From CAYNMC01 sp964398365 (GTDB taxonomy: Bacteria > Patescibacteriota > Microgenomatia > UBA1400 > CAYNMC01): a DNA stretch of 64,000 nucleotides. Every line of letters starts with the position of its first letter. Within the stretch, counting starts at the first letter, position 1. The position numbers were made by a program, and so were the translations under genes. A model generated the notes under the pieces. That model did not search any database, had not been told where the DNA came from, and saw only the letters and a program-made list of their open reading frames with translations. The stretch lies in assembly GCA_964398365.1 (NCBI GenBank), contig CAYNMC010000016.1, positions 28,066-92,065 of the forward strand, given 5' to 3'. Shown here one piece after another: positions 33,250-42,266 of this stretch.

Positions 33250-34649
33250 AACAAAAAGTAAATCATCAAAACGTCGGCGTTATTACCCAGATTATTGGGG
33301 CAGTGGTTGATGTTAGCTTCCCTAAAAAACTACCCCCTCTCTATCATGCCCTGAAGGTAAAAAAAGACAAACAAATCATTACTTTAGAGGTGGAACAACA
33401 TTTAAATCAGCAGGAAGTCCGTTGTGTCGCCATGTCTCCAACCGATGGCTTAAAAAGAGGCATGCAAGTAATTGATACCGGTGCCCCAATTTCAGTCCCT
33501 ACCGGACCAAAAACCCTCGGCAGGCTTTTTAATGTTTTGGGGGAAACTATTGATGAAGAAGGGCCCCTGAAAGTTGAACATTTAGAACCAATCCATAAAC
33601 GGCCACCATCACTTAAAGAACAGGAAACTACACCTCAAATGCTGGAAACCGGTCTTAAGGTAATTGATCTTATTGCTCCATTTTTGAAAGGTGGGAAGGT
33701 AGCGGCTTTCGGTGGAGCAGGAGTGGGTAAAACTGTCATTATTATGGAAATGATTCGCAACATTGCCATGGAACATAAAGGTCATTCTGTTTTTGCCGGA
33801 GTAGGTGAACGGACGCGCGAAGGCAATGATCTTTATTATGATATGAAAGAAGCCGGTGTTTTAAAAAATACGGTGATGGTCTTTGGACAAATGAATGAAC
33901 CGCCGGGTGCCAGATTAAGGGTAGGTTTGACTGCTCTAACTATGGCAGAATATTTCCGTGATGTTAAAGGTGAAGACGTTTTGCTCTTTATCGATAACAT
34001 CTTCCGTTTTTCTCAAGCTGGTAGCGAGGTTTCTGCTCTGCTGGGCCGAATTCCCTCGGCTGTGGGTTACCAACCAACCTTGGCTTCAGAAATGGGCGCT
34101 TTACAGGAAAGAATCACTTCCACCAAAAAAGGTTCCATTACTTCTGTTCAGGCCGTCTATGTGCCTGCTGATGATTATACTGATCCGGCTCCGGCAACTA
34201 CTTTTGCTCATCTTGACTCCACTATTTCTTTAGAGCGCTCCTTGGCAGAACAAGGCCTTTATCCTGCAGTTGACCCCCTCGCTTCCTCTTCAAAAATTTT
34301 AACCCCGCAGGTGGTAGGAGAAGAACACTATCAAGTAGCGCGGGAAGTTCAAAAAGTCCTTCAAAGATATAAGGATCTTCAGGACATTATTGCAATTTTG
34401 GGGATTGATGAATTATCTGACGAAGATAAACTTATTGTTTCGCGTGCAAGAAAAATTCAACGTTTCCTCACCCAGCCAATGTTTGTTGCCGAAGCCTTTA
34501 CGGGAACACCGGGAAAATATGTCAAAATCAGCGACACGGTTAAAGGGTTTAAAGAAATCCTCGAAGGTAAACATGACGAGCTTCCCGAACAAGCTTTTTA
34601 TATGATAGGTACAATCGAAGAAGCTGTTGCGAAAGCCAAAACTTTATAA
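33246..34649 (+). CDS. atpD: ATP synthase F1 subunit beta
   Basis: 467 aa. P-loop GGAGVGKTVIIMEMI, the catalytic Glu region VGERTREGNDLY, the FIDNIFRFSQAGSEVSALLG stretch, and the LAEQGLYPAVDPL motif. This subunit carries the catalytic sites. All key residues appear intact, so the synthase should be functional. Confidence 0.98.
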   Translation: MKQKVNHQNVGVITQIIGAVVDVSFPKKLPPLYHALKVKKDKQIITLEVEQHLNQQEVRCVAMSPTDGLKRGMQVIDTGAPISVPTGPKTLGRLFNVLGETIDEEGPLKVEHLEPIHKRPPSLKEQETTPQMLETGLKVIDLIAPFLKGGKVAAFGGAGVGKTVIIMEMIRNIAMEHKGHSVFAGVGERTREGNDLYYDMKEAGVLKNTVMVFGQMNEPPGARLRVGLTALTMAEYFRDVKGEDVLLFIDNIFRFSQAGSEVSALLGRIPSAVGYQPTLASEMGALQERITSTKKGSITSVQAVYVPADDYTDPAPATTFAHLDSTISLERSLAEQGLYPAVDPLASSSKILTPQVVGEEHYQVAREVQKVLQRYKDLQDIIAILGIDELSDEDKLIVSRARKIQRFLTQPMFVAEAFTGTPGKYVKISDTVKGFKEILEGKHDELPEQAFYMIGTIEEAVAKAKTL

Positions 34650-34659
34650 AAACAGCATC

Positions 34660-35091
34660 ATGCATCAACTTCAAGTCAAAATTATTACGCCGGGAGGTCT
34701 AATTTATAGCGGTTTGGCAAAAATGGTGGTGGCTCCGGCTAGCGAAGGCACTGTCGGAATTTTACCTCACCATGCTCCTTTATTTACCAGACTTGAAGCA
34801 GGCGAAATTAAAATTAAGACAGAGGATAAAGAAACTTTATTTGCCATCACCGGGGGCTTTATGGATGTCAATCCGGAAGGAACGGTGACAATTCTTACCG
34901 ACTCCGCTCAGCGCAGTGAGGAAATTGATGAAAAAGCGGCAGCCGCAGCCCGCGAAAGAGCGGAAAAACTGTTGGCTGATAGAGAAAAGCTTTCCGAACG
35001 CGATTTTGCCTTGGCTGAAGCTTCCCTGCGCAAAGCCTTACTTGAACTTAAGGTAGCCAAAAAGAGAAAAGTCAAAAACTCTCCCGCTTAA
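34660..35091 (+). CDS. atpC: ATP synthase F1 subunit epsilon
   Basis: 143 aa. The start at 34660 (MHQLQVKIITPGG) follows the atpD stop by 10 nt; a longer in-frame ORF would overlap atpD. The N-terminal beta sandwich (GTVGILPHHAPLFTRLEAGEI) and the C-terminal helical hairpin (AAAARERAEKLLADREK) are present. The latter can insert into F1 and inhibit ATP hydrolysis. Confidence 0.93.
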   Translation: MHQLQVKIITPGGLIYSGLAKMVVAPASEGTVGILPHHAPLFTRLEAGEIKIKTEDKETLFAITGGFMDVNPEGTVTILTDSAQRSEEIDEKAAAAARERAEKLLADREKLSERDFALAEASLRKALLELKVAKKRKVKNSPA

Positions 35092-35777
35092 CTTTTTAAG
35101 GAGAATTTTTCTTTGAAAGCAGCAATAATTAAATTCACAACTTTGTCAATACTCAAGTAGGCCGTATTAATCACCAAATCATAATAATTGGCATTACCGA
35201 TATCTTTTCCGAAATATTTTTTCACAAAGTTTTTCCGCTCCAAATGAGTTTTTAAGAGTTTTTCTTTAACATAAGCCAAACTTCGACCGGGGTATTCAAA
35301 TTTGAGGGAATTTTGCAAGCGGACTTTGAAAGGCGCAATAATTCTTACTTTTAAGGTAGATTCCGGAGGAATAATAAAATTGCCGCCGCGACCTAAAATT
35401 ACTGCTTTTCCCTTATGGGCAATTGCCAAAATTATCTGGGTTAAAGCTCTAATATAAGCATGTTCGGGTAAAGGAGGAAAGCCTAAAAAGCTGCTTACAA
35501 AAGTCTCAATAGTGTCATGGGTTTTTTCGTCAACCGATTTGATTAATTCTTTCTTAAGGTGGGTTTTTTTAGCAATCAAATCAATTAACTCTTCATCGTA
35601 ATATTTAAAACCCAGTTTTTTGGCTATTTTAGAAGCAATCGCATGACCACCACTACCATTTTCCCGCGAAACAGTAATGCAGGGCTGAAAAGGTGAGCGC
35701 TTCAACTCCCTATCTAATTTATTTCGCAAAAGATAATCTTTTATTTGTTTATTGATTAAATTAAAAAGGGCAACCAT
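35088..35777 (-). CDS. Cytidylate kinase-like family protein
   Basis: 229 aa. The P-loop region reads ITVSRENGSGGHAIASKIAK, then LGFKYYDEELIDLIAKKTHL, as in the cytidylate-kinase-like family of small NMP-type kinases. The LGRGGNFII strand and HLERKNFVKKYFG lid region follow. Members phosphorylate nucleoside monophosphates or are uncharacterised; the substrate cannot be set from sequence. It is convergent with the ATP synthase operon, overlapping atpC by 4 nt. Confidence 0.8.
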   Translation of the reverse strand: MVALFNLINKQIKDYLLRNKLDRELKRSPFQPCITVSRENGSGGHAIASKIAKKLGFKYYDEELIDLIAKKTHLKKELIKSVDEKTHDTIETFVSSFLGFPPLPEHAYIRALTQIILAIAHKGKAVILGRGGNFIIPPESTLKVRIIAPFKVRLQNSLKFEYPGRSLAYVKEKLLKTHLERKNFVKKYFGKDIGNANYYDLVINTAYLSIDKVVNLIIAAFKEKFSLKS

Positions 35778-35906
35778 TGCAGTTTTTTGATTCTAAACGA
35801 AAAGCCAGAGCTTTGCAATCTGCAAAAAATACATACTAAATCCATACTTATATCTCTTTTATTAAACTCTGGACAGAGGCACTTTAAAACCTTAAAATTA
35901 ATCTCA

Positions 35907-36671
35907 ATGTTTCTGGTGACACTTTTTGTTAAACTTTTTTATCAACCCCTTTTTAATCTTTTGGTAGCCATTTATAACGGTTTGGCTTTCGTGATGCCTC
36001 AAAAAGTAGACATGGGCATTGCGGTAGTGCTTTTTACCATTGCCTTTCGTCTCTTGTGGCTGCCGATTTCTTTAGCCAGTGACCGTTCGGAAAGAGAAAA
36101 AAGAGAAATTGCCGAAAAAGTAGCCGAAATAAAAAAGCAATTTGTCCGCGATCCTATAGGAGAAAGAAAAGCTATTAAAGCTCTTTTCCGTTCCAAACCA
36201 GGACCGGTGGCAGCTTCAGCCTTTGATCTTATTTTCCAAATTTTGGTGGCCTTAATGCTCTACCGAATGTTTTCCACTGGTCTTGAAGGCGCTGATTTTC
36301 ATCTTTTATATAAGTTTATTCCTCAACCGAAAGAACCTTTCAATCTTGTTTTTTTGGGCAAATATGATTTAAGTCAACCTAGTATATTTCTCAATTTTTT
36401 ACAATCCCTTTTTTTATTTCTTGCGGAGGTACTCAGCGCTATCAGTTCGCCTTTTCCGCTGACTCGCCGTGATTTATCAACAATTTTTTTTCTCCCGGTT
36501 CTCTCTTTTTTCTTTTTTATGTTCATGCCTGCCGGAAAAAAGTTATTTATTATCAGCACTTTGGGTTTCTCGATTATAATGATGCTTGCCAAATTAATAA
36601 TTTTCTTATATCATGATCTTGGAAAGAAATTGAGGAACTTTGCTTTAAATAAAGCGCAAGCAAAAACTTAA
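35907..36671 (+). CDS. yidC: YidC/Oxa1-family membrane insertase
   Basis: 254 aa from the ATG at 35907; an earlier in-frame start at 35787 would add a tail without hydrophobic character. The family plan fits: TM1 (LVTLFVKLFYQPLFNLLVAIY), a basic cytoplasmic hairpin (SLASDRSEREKREIAEKVAE), then further TM helices with FDLIFQILVALMLYRMF and FFMFMPAGKKLF. YidC inserts small membrane proteins such as subunit c, and the gene lies just after the atp operon, with one minus-strand gene in between. The divergent sequence keeps the confidence moderate. Confidence 0.7.
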   Translation: MFLVTLFVKLFYQPLFNLLVAIYNGLAFVMPQKVDMGIAVVLFTIAFRLLWLPISLASDRSEREKREIAEKVAEIKKQFVRDPIGERKAIKALFRSKPGPVAASAFDLIFQILVALMLYRMFSTGLEGADFHLLYKFIPQPKEPFNLVFLGKYDLSQPSIFLNFLQSLFLFLAEVLSAISSPFPLTRRDLSTIFFLPVLSFFFFMFMPAGKKLFIISTLGFSIIMMLAKLIIFLYHDLGKKLRNFALNKAQAKT

Positions 36672-36676
36672 AATTT

Positions 36677-37282
36677 ATGGAATTTGATAAGCTGGTAGTT
36701 TCTTTTTTGGTTGATGAGGTTGTTGGCGGTTTCTTCATCTCTGTTCCCCCGGGACACGTAGCCTGCATCTATGATCGTGGTTATGGCGTCCTTCCTAAAA
36801 CCTGGGGACCGGGTTTGCATTTGAAAATCCCTTTTTGGCAAATCGCCAAACTCTTTAATGCCCAAACTTTGGAATATCCCATTCAGGAAAACTTTGATCT
36901 CAACCAAAAAGAAGCTCTAGGAGACAAACCTATTCATGCCGTGACCAAAGATAAGAAAAATATTCAAATTGAAGGCTCGGTTTTAGTGAGATTGGATCGG
37001 GCAAAAGCACCACTGATTTGGGAAAATATTGGCGAGGATTTTGTTTCCAAAGTTGTCCGTCCGCTAACGCGCAGTAAAGTGCGGGCAATTTTGGCCGAAG
37101 TGAGTCTTAATCAGATTACCAGTTATCAACCCCAAATTGAAAAAAAAATTAAAGAAGAACTCAATCAAGCTTTTTCGGTTAAGGGAATTATTTGCGAAAA
37201 TTTTCTTTTATCTGAAGTTAAATACCTTGGCCAACCGGAAACAACCAAAGATGATAAGGTAATCTTAAAAAAAGAAATTTAA
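36677..37282 (+). CDS. SPFH/band 7 domain protein
   Basis: 201 aa. The prohibitin-type domain covers most of the protein: SVPPGHVACIYDRGYGVL, then WGPGLHLKIPFWQ, IEGSVLVRLDR and VRPLTRSKVRAILAEVSL. Band 7 proteins oligomerise on membranes; in bacteria some regulate FtsH or organise microdomains. The N-terminal hydrophobic stretch is short, so anchoring may be peripheral. It follows yidC by 5 nt and converges on lon with a 1-nt gap. Confidence 0.82.
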   Translation: MEFDKLVVSFLVDEVVGGFFISVPPGHVACIYDRGYGVLPKTWGPGLHLKIPFWQIAKLFNAQTLEYPIQENFDLNQKEALGDKPIHAVTKDKKNIQIEGSVLVRLDRAKAPLIWENIGEDFVSKVVRPLTRSKVRAILAEVSLNQITSYQPQIEKKIKEELNQAFSVKGIICENFLLSEVKYLGQPETTKDDKVILKKEI

Positions 37283-37283
37283 T

Positions 37284-39674
37284 TTAAACAAGCGCCTGAT
37301 CAAAAACTTCTTTTAAATTTTCCACAAAAATAATCCTTAAGTCTTTTTTTATCTTAGCCGGAATTTCCTTTACATCTTTCCGATTATCTTTGGGTAGCAA
37401 AACTGTTTTTAAGCCTGCTCTATGGGCTGCCAAAACTTTTTCTTTAACACCGCCAATCTCTAAAACTTTTCCCCTTAGGGTAATCTCCCCTGTCATCCCC
37501 ACTTCTTTTTTAACCTTTTTACCTGTCAAGGCAGAATATAAAGCCGTAGCAATGGCCACACCTGCCGAAGGACCGTCTTTAGGTACCGCTCCTTCCGGTA
37601 CATGAATATGAATATCAATTTTTGAGAAATCTTTCACTTGAAGATTTTTTTTGGAAAAATTTTGCCAATGGCTGCGTAAATAAGAAAGAGCCGCCTGACA
37701 TGATTCTTTCATGACCTCTCCTAATTGACCCGTAATAATAATTTTACCTTTGCCAGGCATCAGCGCTACTTCAATAAATAAAATCTCACCGCCGGCTTGG
37801 GTCCAAGCAAGACCAGTTGCCATCCCACTCTCATCCTTTTTTTCTGCTTGCATATGATTAAAGGCCGCCGGTCCCAAAAATTTACTTAAATCTTGACTGC
37901 TTATTTTGGTTTTAACCTTTTGTTTTTCCGCAATTTTACGGGCGATCTTACGGCTAATTTTAGCTAGTTCTCTTTCGAGATTTCTTACTCCCGCCTCGCG
38001 TGTATAATGACGAATAATTTTCCGCAAGGCTTCGTCTTCAAAGACGACCTCCTTGGGACTCAAACCAGAAGCTAAAAGGGCTTTCCTTACTAAATATTTT
38101 TTGGCAATTTCAAATTTCTCATCTTCGGTATAACCAGAAAAGCGAATCACTTCCAATCTGTCTTTAAGAGCTGGCGGAATCGTGTCTAAAACATTGGCGG
38201 TGGTAATAAACATTACTTTCGATAAATCAAATGGCACTTCTAAATAGTGATCAGAAAAGTCCTTATTTTGTTCGGGATCTAAGGCTTCTAAAAGAGCAGC
38301 TGAAGGATCTCCTCGAAAATCAATACCAACCTTGTCAATTTCATCGAGCATAAAAACCGGATTTCTACTGCCGGCATTTTTTATTCCCTGAATAATGCGG
38401 CCGGGTAGGGCACCAACATAAGTCCGCCGGTGACCCCTAATTTCTGCCTCATCACGAATACCGCCTAAAGAAACTTTTATAAATTTCCTTCCCAAGGCTT
38501 TGGCGATTGATTTACCAATAGAAGTCTTACCCACACCGGGCGGACCCACAAAACAAAGAATGGTACCACTGTTAACTTTATCCTTTTTAACCTGTCTTAA
38601 CTGACTTTGTCTTTTTCTCAATTTCATCACCGCTAAATGTTCTAAAATCCTCTCCTTAACTTCTTTTAAGCCGTAATGATCGGCGGAAAGGACGGCGGCA
38701 GCATGACTTAACGAAACATTATCGGCACTCTCCTTTGCCCAAGGCATTTCCACCAACCATTCTAAATAACTGCGAATATAACCGGCTTCAGGATTAAAGG
38801 TGTGCATTTCCGCCAAGCGCTTTAATTCTTTTTTTGCTTTCTCCATCACAGCCGGTGGCATTCCTGATTCTTTGATTTTCTTGCGAAACTCAGCAATTTC
38901 CTTATCTTCCTCATCCATCTCACCCAACTCTTTTTTAATGGTCTGGAGTCGTTCGCGCAAAACCGCCTCTTTCATATTCTTATCAAATTTCTGTTGCGTC
39001 TTGGAAACAATAGATTGCTCTATTTCTAGAATGTTAATCTCTTTATCTAAAAATTCATCTATTTTTATCAATCTTTTTTTCAAATCAGTAATCTCCAAAA
39101 TCACCTGTTTTTCCTCAGGTTTAATTTCTAAAGTGGAAGCAATCTGGTCGGCAAGTTCAGAAGGTTCCATGCCCGACATCAATTTCCAAAAAACAGAAAA
39201 TTCTGTACCTTTACCAAGATTAACTGCTCTTCTAAATTGCGCCGTGAGATGGCGACACAAAGCCGTAACTTCATCTGACTCCTCCACAATTTCCGGAATT
39301 TGGGTAATCGTCACCAAAGGTAAATTTTCCTTAAGCTCCAAACTTTCAATTCTTACCCGAGTCAAACCTTTAACTAAAACATTAATACCACTTTCATCCT
39401 TAAGAAGATGTTTTATTTGACACAAACAGCCAACTTTGTAAATGTCATCAAAGCTGGGATCATTAATCCGATTGTCTTTCTGGCCACTCAAACAAATAAT
39501 TTTGTCGGTGGCATAAGCGGCGTTGACGGCGGCAACCGATTTTGGCCGACCAAAGGTTAAAATTACTTCAGTATAAGGAAAAATTATATCGTCGCGCAAC
39601 GGAGCAAAAGGGACTTTTTTTTCTCCGGTCTCTTTTTCTTTAGATTTGAGATAATTATCCAGAATAATTGCCAT
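37284..39674 (-). CDS. lon: ATP-dependent protease Lon
   Basis: 796 aa from the ATG at 39674. An upstream in-frame ATG at 39710 lies inside the -35 box, so it is rejected. Order: N-terminal substrate domain (FAPLRDDIIFPYTEV), coiled coil, AAA+ module (Walker A VGPPGVGKTSIGKSIA; MLDEIDKVG), and a Ser-Lys protease domain (PKDGPSAGVAIATALYS; Ser in GPSAG; Lys in TGKK region). It degrades misfolded and regulatory proteins. A near-consensus promoter overlapped by a CIRCE-like operator suggests heat-shock control. Confidence 0.97.
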   Translation of the reverse strand: MAIILDNYLKSKEKETGEKKVPFAPLRDDIIFPYTEVILTFGRPKSVAAVNAAYATDKIICLSGQKDNRINDPSFDDIYKVGCLCQIKHLLKDESGINVLVKGLTRVRIESLELKENLPLVTITQIPEIVEESDEVTALCRHLTAQFRRAVNLGKGTEFSVFWKLMSGMEPSELADQIASTLEIKPEEKQVILEITDLKKRLIKIDEFLDKEINILEIEQSIVSKTQQKFDKNMKEAVLRERLQTIKKELGEMDEEDKEIAEFRKKIKESGMPPAVMEKAKKELKRLAEMHTFNPEAGYIRSYLEWLVEMPWAKESADNVSLSHAAAVLSADHYGLKEVKERILEHLAVMKLRKRQSQLRQVKKDKVNSGTILCFVGPPGVGKTSIGKSIAKALGRKFIKVSLGGIRDEAEIRGHRRTYVGALPGRIIQGIKNAGSRNPVFMLDEIDKVGIDFRGDPSAALLEALDPEQNKDFSDHYLEVPFDLSKVMFITTANVLDTIPPALKDRLEVIRFSGYTEDEKFEIAKKYLVRKALLASGLSPKEVVFEDEALRKIIRHYTREAGVRNLERELAKISRKIARKIAEKQKVKTKISSQDLSKFLGPAAFNHMQAEKKDESGMATGLAWTQAGGEILFIEVALMPGKGKIIITGQLGEVMKESCQAALSYLRSHWQNFSKKNLQVKDFSKIDIHIHVPEGAVPKDGPSAGVAIATALYSALTGKKVKKEVGMTGEITLRGKVLEIGGVKEKVLAAHRAGLKTVLLPKDNRKDVKEIPAKIKKDLRIIFVENLKEVFDQALV

Positions 39675-39676
39675 TA

Positions 39677-39710
39677 TTAGCAGTTTAGCAAATAGAGTGC
39701 TAGCTGTCAA
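39677..39710 (-). promoter_or_regulatory. lon promoter overlapped by a CIRCE-like operator
   Basis: On the minus strand: -35 TTGACA (39705-39710), a 17-nt spacer, -10 TAAACT (39682-39687), 7 nt, then the lon ATG, so the mRNA should be leaderless. On the plus strand 39677-39703 reads TTAGCAGTT-N9-GAGTGCTAG, matching the HrcA operator CIRCE (TTAGCACTC-N9-GAGTGCTAA) at 15 of 18 positions. Repressor binding would cover the spacer and -10. Confidence 0.75.
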
Positions 39711-39718
39711 CTACAAAA

Positions 39719-40414
39719 TTAATAGTGAATCACCACGAGCGTCCCCAGATTTTGAGAAGTAGGTTTAACCATATTTTCATTTGCCGCAATTGGTGGGGAA
39801 GTCCACTCAAAAAGCTTGCAGGCATCAGCTGGAGCCATATTTACACAACCATGACTCATGGGGTGACCAAAATTATTATGCCAGTAGGCACCATGTAAAC
39901 CATAACCTTTATAAAAATACTGAGTACAAGGCACATTGGGTAAATAATAATAAGTTCCCAAGGCCTGAGAGCCACCACGCATCAGCGCATAACGCAACTT
40001 TATCCAAATTCTAAAAGTACCGGTAGGTGTAGGCGCCCATAAACCCGAGGAAATTGGAACCTGCATAAAGACTCTACCATCCGGTTCAAAAGCGGTCAAG
40101 ACTTGAGTGGTCAGATTAACGTCAATCCATTTCTCGCCACTCGTCGCCGAAAGCACCGCTAAATTTTCTTGCTCCGCCGAAAATAAATAAGGTTTCGTAG
40201 GCCCTAAAACCAACTGATTATTAAAATAACCTTTTTGGGCCGAAACATCAAAACTGCCGTCAGTTAAAAAAACCTCATCTTCCGAAGTCAACCCATTTTT
40301 AAGACTAAAGAAACTGACAAAAACAAAACCAAAAGTTAGAATAACTAAGGGAAAGTAAAATATTTTTAAAATTTCTTTTTTGAGGCGCTCCACAAACAAA
40401 TCATAACAAGCCAC
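39719..40414 (-). CDS. L,D-transpeptidase (YkuD domain)
   Basis: 231 aa, GTG start. An N-terminal membrane anchor (about 17-38) is followed by a YkuD catalytic domain at about 90-231. The catalytic motif is HGAYWHNNFGHPMSHGCVNM, with the nucleophilic Cys in SHGCVNM. The enzyme forms 3-3 crosslinks in peptidoglycan or attaches proteins to it, outside the membrane. The presence of uppP and an M23 hydrolase in the window supports a real murein wall. The lon promoter overlaps the end of this gene. Confidence 0.9.
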   Translation of the reverse strand: MACYDLFVERLKKEILKIFYFPLVILTFGFVFVSFFSLKNGLTSEDEVFLTDGSFDVSAQKGYFNNQLVLGPTKPYLFSAEQENLAVLSATSGEKWIDVNLTTQVLTAFEPDGRVFMQVPISSGLWAPTPTGTFRIWIKLRYALMRGGSQALGTYYYLPNVPCTQYFYKGYGLHGAYWHNNFGHPMSHGCVNMAPADACKLFEWTSPPIAANENMVKPTSQNLGTLVVIHY

Positions 40415-40424
40415 AAGTTAAAGA

Positions 40425-41078
40425 TCAAGAAAAGGCTCTTGCCATCGCCGCCAGCACCGATTTGGGATTTTCAGCCAAAACCACGGCCGAAGCCACCAAA
40501 ACACCCTTAACACCTAAAGCTAAACTTTGTTTGATATCTGCGGCACTGCTGATACCAGCACCGATAATAGGTATAGCCTTATGTGTCTGATAGACAAATT
40601 GTTTAATCATTTTTCTCAATCCTTCTGATTTCACCATCGCCGTGCCACTGGCAATAAGTGAAGGTTCCTCCAAACCTAAATAATCGGGAGCTAAAGACTC
40701 ATAAGTTTTGGCAGTTTTTAAATCGACGGCCAAAATCAAAGTCTTTAAAGCTACTGCCTTTGCTAAACTCACTGCCTTTTTTAAATCAGCAAAATTTAAA
40801 GGATGTTCTGAATGATTAAGTAAACTTCCTGAAGCACCGCGAATTTTAAGGAGCTGGGGTATCACATAACCTGTATGTTGACCGTAACTAAACGGGTCAA
40901 AATGTTGAACCCACACCGGAAGCTTTGTCTTGTCGGCCACCGCCGGTAAATCCAAACTTTGAACACAAGGAATAATGGGGACTTTAAAGCGCTGAGAAAT
41001 TAACTCGCAAATTTTAACTAGTTTGAGAGCTTCAACACCAGAAGCCTGCTGATAACTTTTAAAATTAACAAAAATCAT
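40425..41078 (-). CDS. tpiA: Triosephosphate isomerase, archaeal-type
   Basis: 217 aa, shorter than the 250 aa bacterial form and similar in size to archaeal TIMs. The catalytic Lys is in VNFKSYQQA, the His in LLNHSEH, the Glu in YLGLEEPSLIASG, and the phosphate-binding loop in IIGAGISSAADI. It interconverts DHAP and glyceraldehyde-3-phosphate. TATAAT lies 14 nt before the ATG. Confidence 0.9.
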   Translation of the reverse strand: MIFVNFKSYQQASGVEALKLVKICELISQRFKVPIIPCVQSLDLPAVADKTKLPVWVQHFDPFSYGQHTGYVIPQLLKIRGASGSLLNHSEHPLNFADLKKAVSLAKAVALKTLILAVDLKTAKTYESLAPDYLGLEEPSLIASGTAMVKSEGLRKMIKQFVYQTHKAIPIIGAGISSAADIKQSLALGVKGVLVASAVVLAENPKSVLAAMARAFS

Positions 41079-41093
41079 AATTTTGCTAATTTA

Positions 41094-42266
41094 TTATAAC
41101 TTTTTTTCCAATAAATCCCAAATTTCTGAATTTTTACCTTCATAACCCAGGGCCCAAAAAGCAATTGCTGATAAACCTAGTTGTTGTGCCAATTCAATTT
41201 TACCGCTCAATGATTTGAGATTTTCAAAATAAATCTGTTTAAGCTGCCAACCATCACGGTAGTTTAACCAAGGAGAATAGGCTACTTCATCCCACTCAAC
41301 TTTTAGTTTTTTTTCTTTAATCAATTCTTTAACCCGACTATAACTGGCAACTTCGCCACTTCGCCAGTAAGTAGCACTGCGCGGTGCTTCATTAACCACC
41401 CACCATTCGTAACCATAAAGAGGAATACCCAAAACTAACTTTTTTTTCTCAATTTGGTTTAAAGCTGCCTGCAAGGTTTGTACGACTGACATTTCTTTCT
41501 CATTTTGACTTTTAAGGGGAGCTATTGGCCCGCTTCTCTGGCTGTTGCTTTGAGTATAATCGTAAGCCATAATTATAATTTGGTCGGCAATGTTACCCAG
41601 TTCAGGTAATTGATAAGGCCAACCATAAATAAAGGCTTTAGGGTAAATGTCCACTGATAAAATCTTCTTATTTTTATCCTTATTTAAAGCTGCCTTCAGT
41701 TCTCTTAAAAACTGATTAAATTGTCTGCCAAAATTTTCCAGATTATCACTGTCTGGAAAATATTCAAAATCAACATCTACGCCATCAAATTGGTATTCTT
41801 GAACGAGATGGTAAACCTCGTCAATTAAGCTTTGTTTTTTTTCTTTATCTTGAAGTAAATCATCCATAATCTCGGCATCGAATAAGACAAGGCTTAAAAG
41901 TACCTTTTTATGTTTTCTTTTGGCTTCGCCGATAATCTGAGTCATTGTTCCGTTGGTTAATTTCCGCCAGCCGGGTTCGGCCTCTCCATTCTGAACGGTT
42001 TGAAGCAAACCGTCTTTATTCACCGTTAAACCAAAATAAATTAATTGATCTAAAGCCGAAAAGTTGAGCTGAAGCTCTGGAACCACATTCCAATAAGGTA
42101 AAAAACCCACGACTTCAATCTTCCGCCTTGTTAATTTTTGAAAAATTTCTCCTCCCCAAGGGGAAAGCAAAACTTCCTTTGAATGAAAAAAAAGTTGGTC
42201 AAGAAGAAGAAAAATTAATAAACTAACGCCACCAATTATTGGCCAAAGCTTATACCCGCCCCACAT
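41094..42266 (-). CDS. Membrane-anchored GH18-type glycosidase
   Basis: 390 aa. A signal-anchor helix at about 7-25 precedes a GH18 barrel. The catalytic DxxDxDxE motif is FDGVDVDFEYF, with the acid Glu intact. EVVGFLPYWN at the first strand and IIMAYDYTQSNSQRSGPIAP fit the YaaH/SleL-like branch that cleaves N-acetylglucosaminyl linkages in peptidoglycan or chitin. It acts outside the cell. Its start overlaps efp by 17 nt. Confidence 0.85.
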   Translation of the reverse strand: MWGGYKLWPIIGGVSLLIFLLLDQLFFHSKEVLLSPWGGEIFQKLTRRKIEVVGFLPYWNVVPELQLNFSALDQLIYFGLTVNKDGLLQTVQNGEAEPGWRKLTNGTMTQIIGEAKRKHKKVLLSLVLFDAEIMDDLLQDKEKKQSLIDEVYHLVQEYQFDGVDVDFEYFPDSDNLENFGRQFNQFLRELKAALNKDKNKKILSVDIYPKAFIYGWPYQLPELGNIADQIIIMAYDYTQSNSQRSGPIAPLKSQNEKEMSVVQTLQAALNQIEKKKLVLGIPLYGYEWWVVNEAPRSATYWRSGEVASYSRVKELIKEKKLKVEWDEVAYSPWLNYRDGWQLKQIYFENLKSLSGKIELAQQLGLSAIAFWALGYEGKNSEIWDLLEKKL

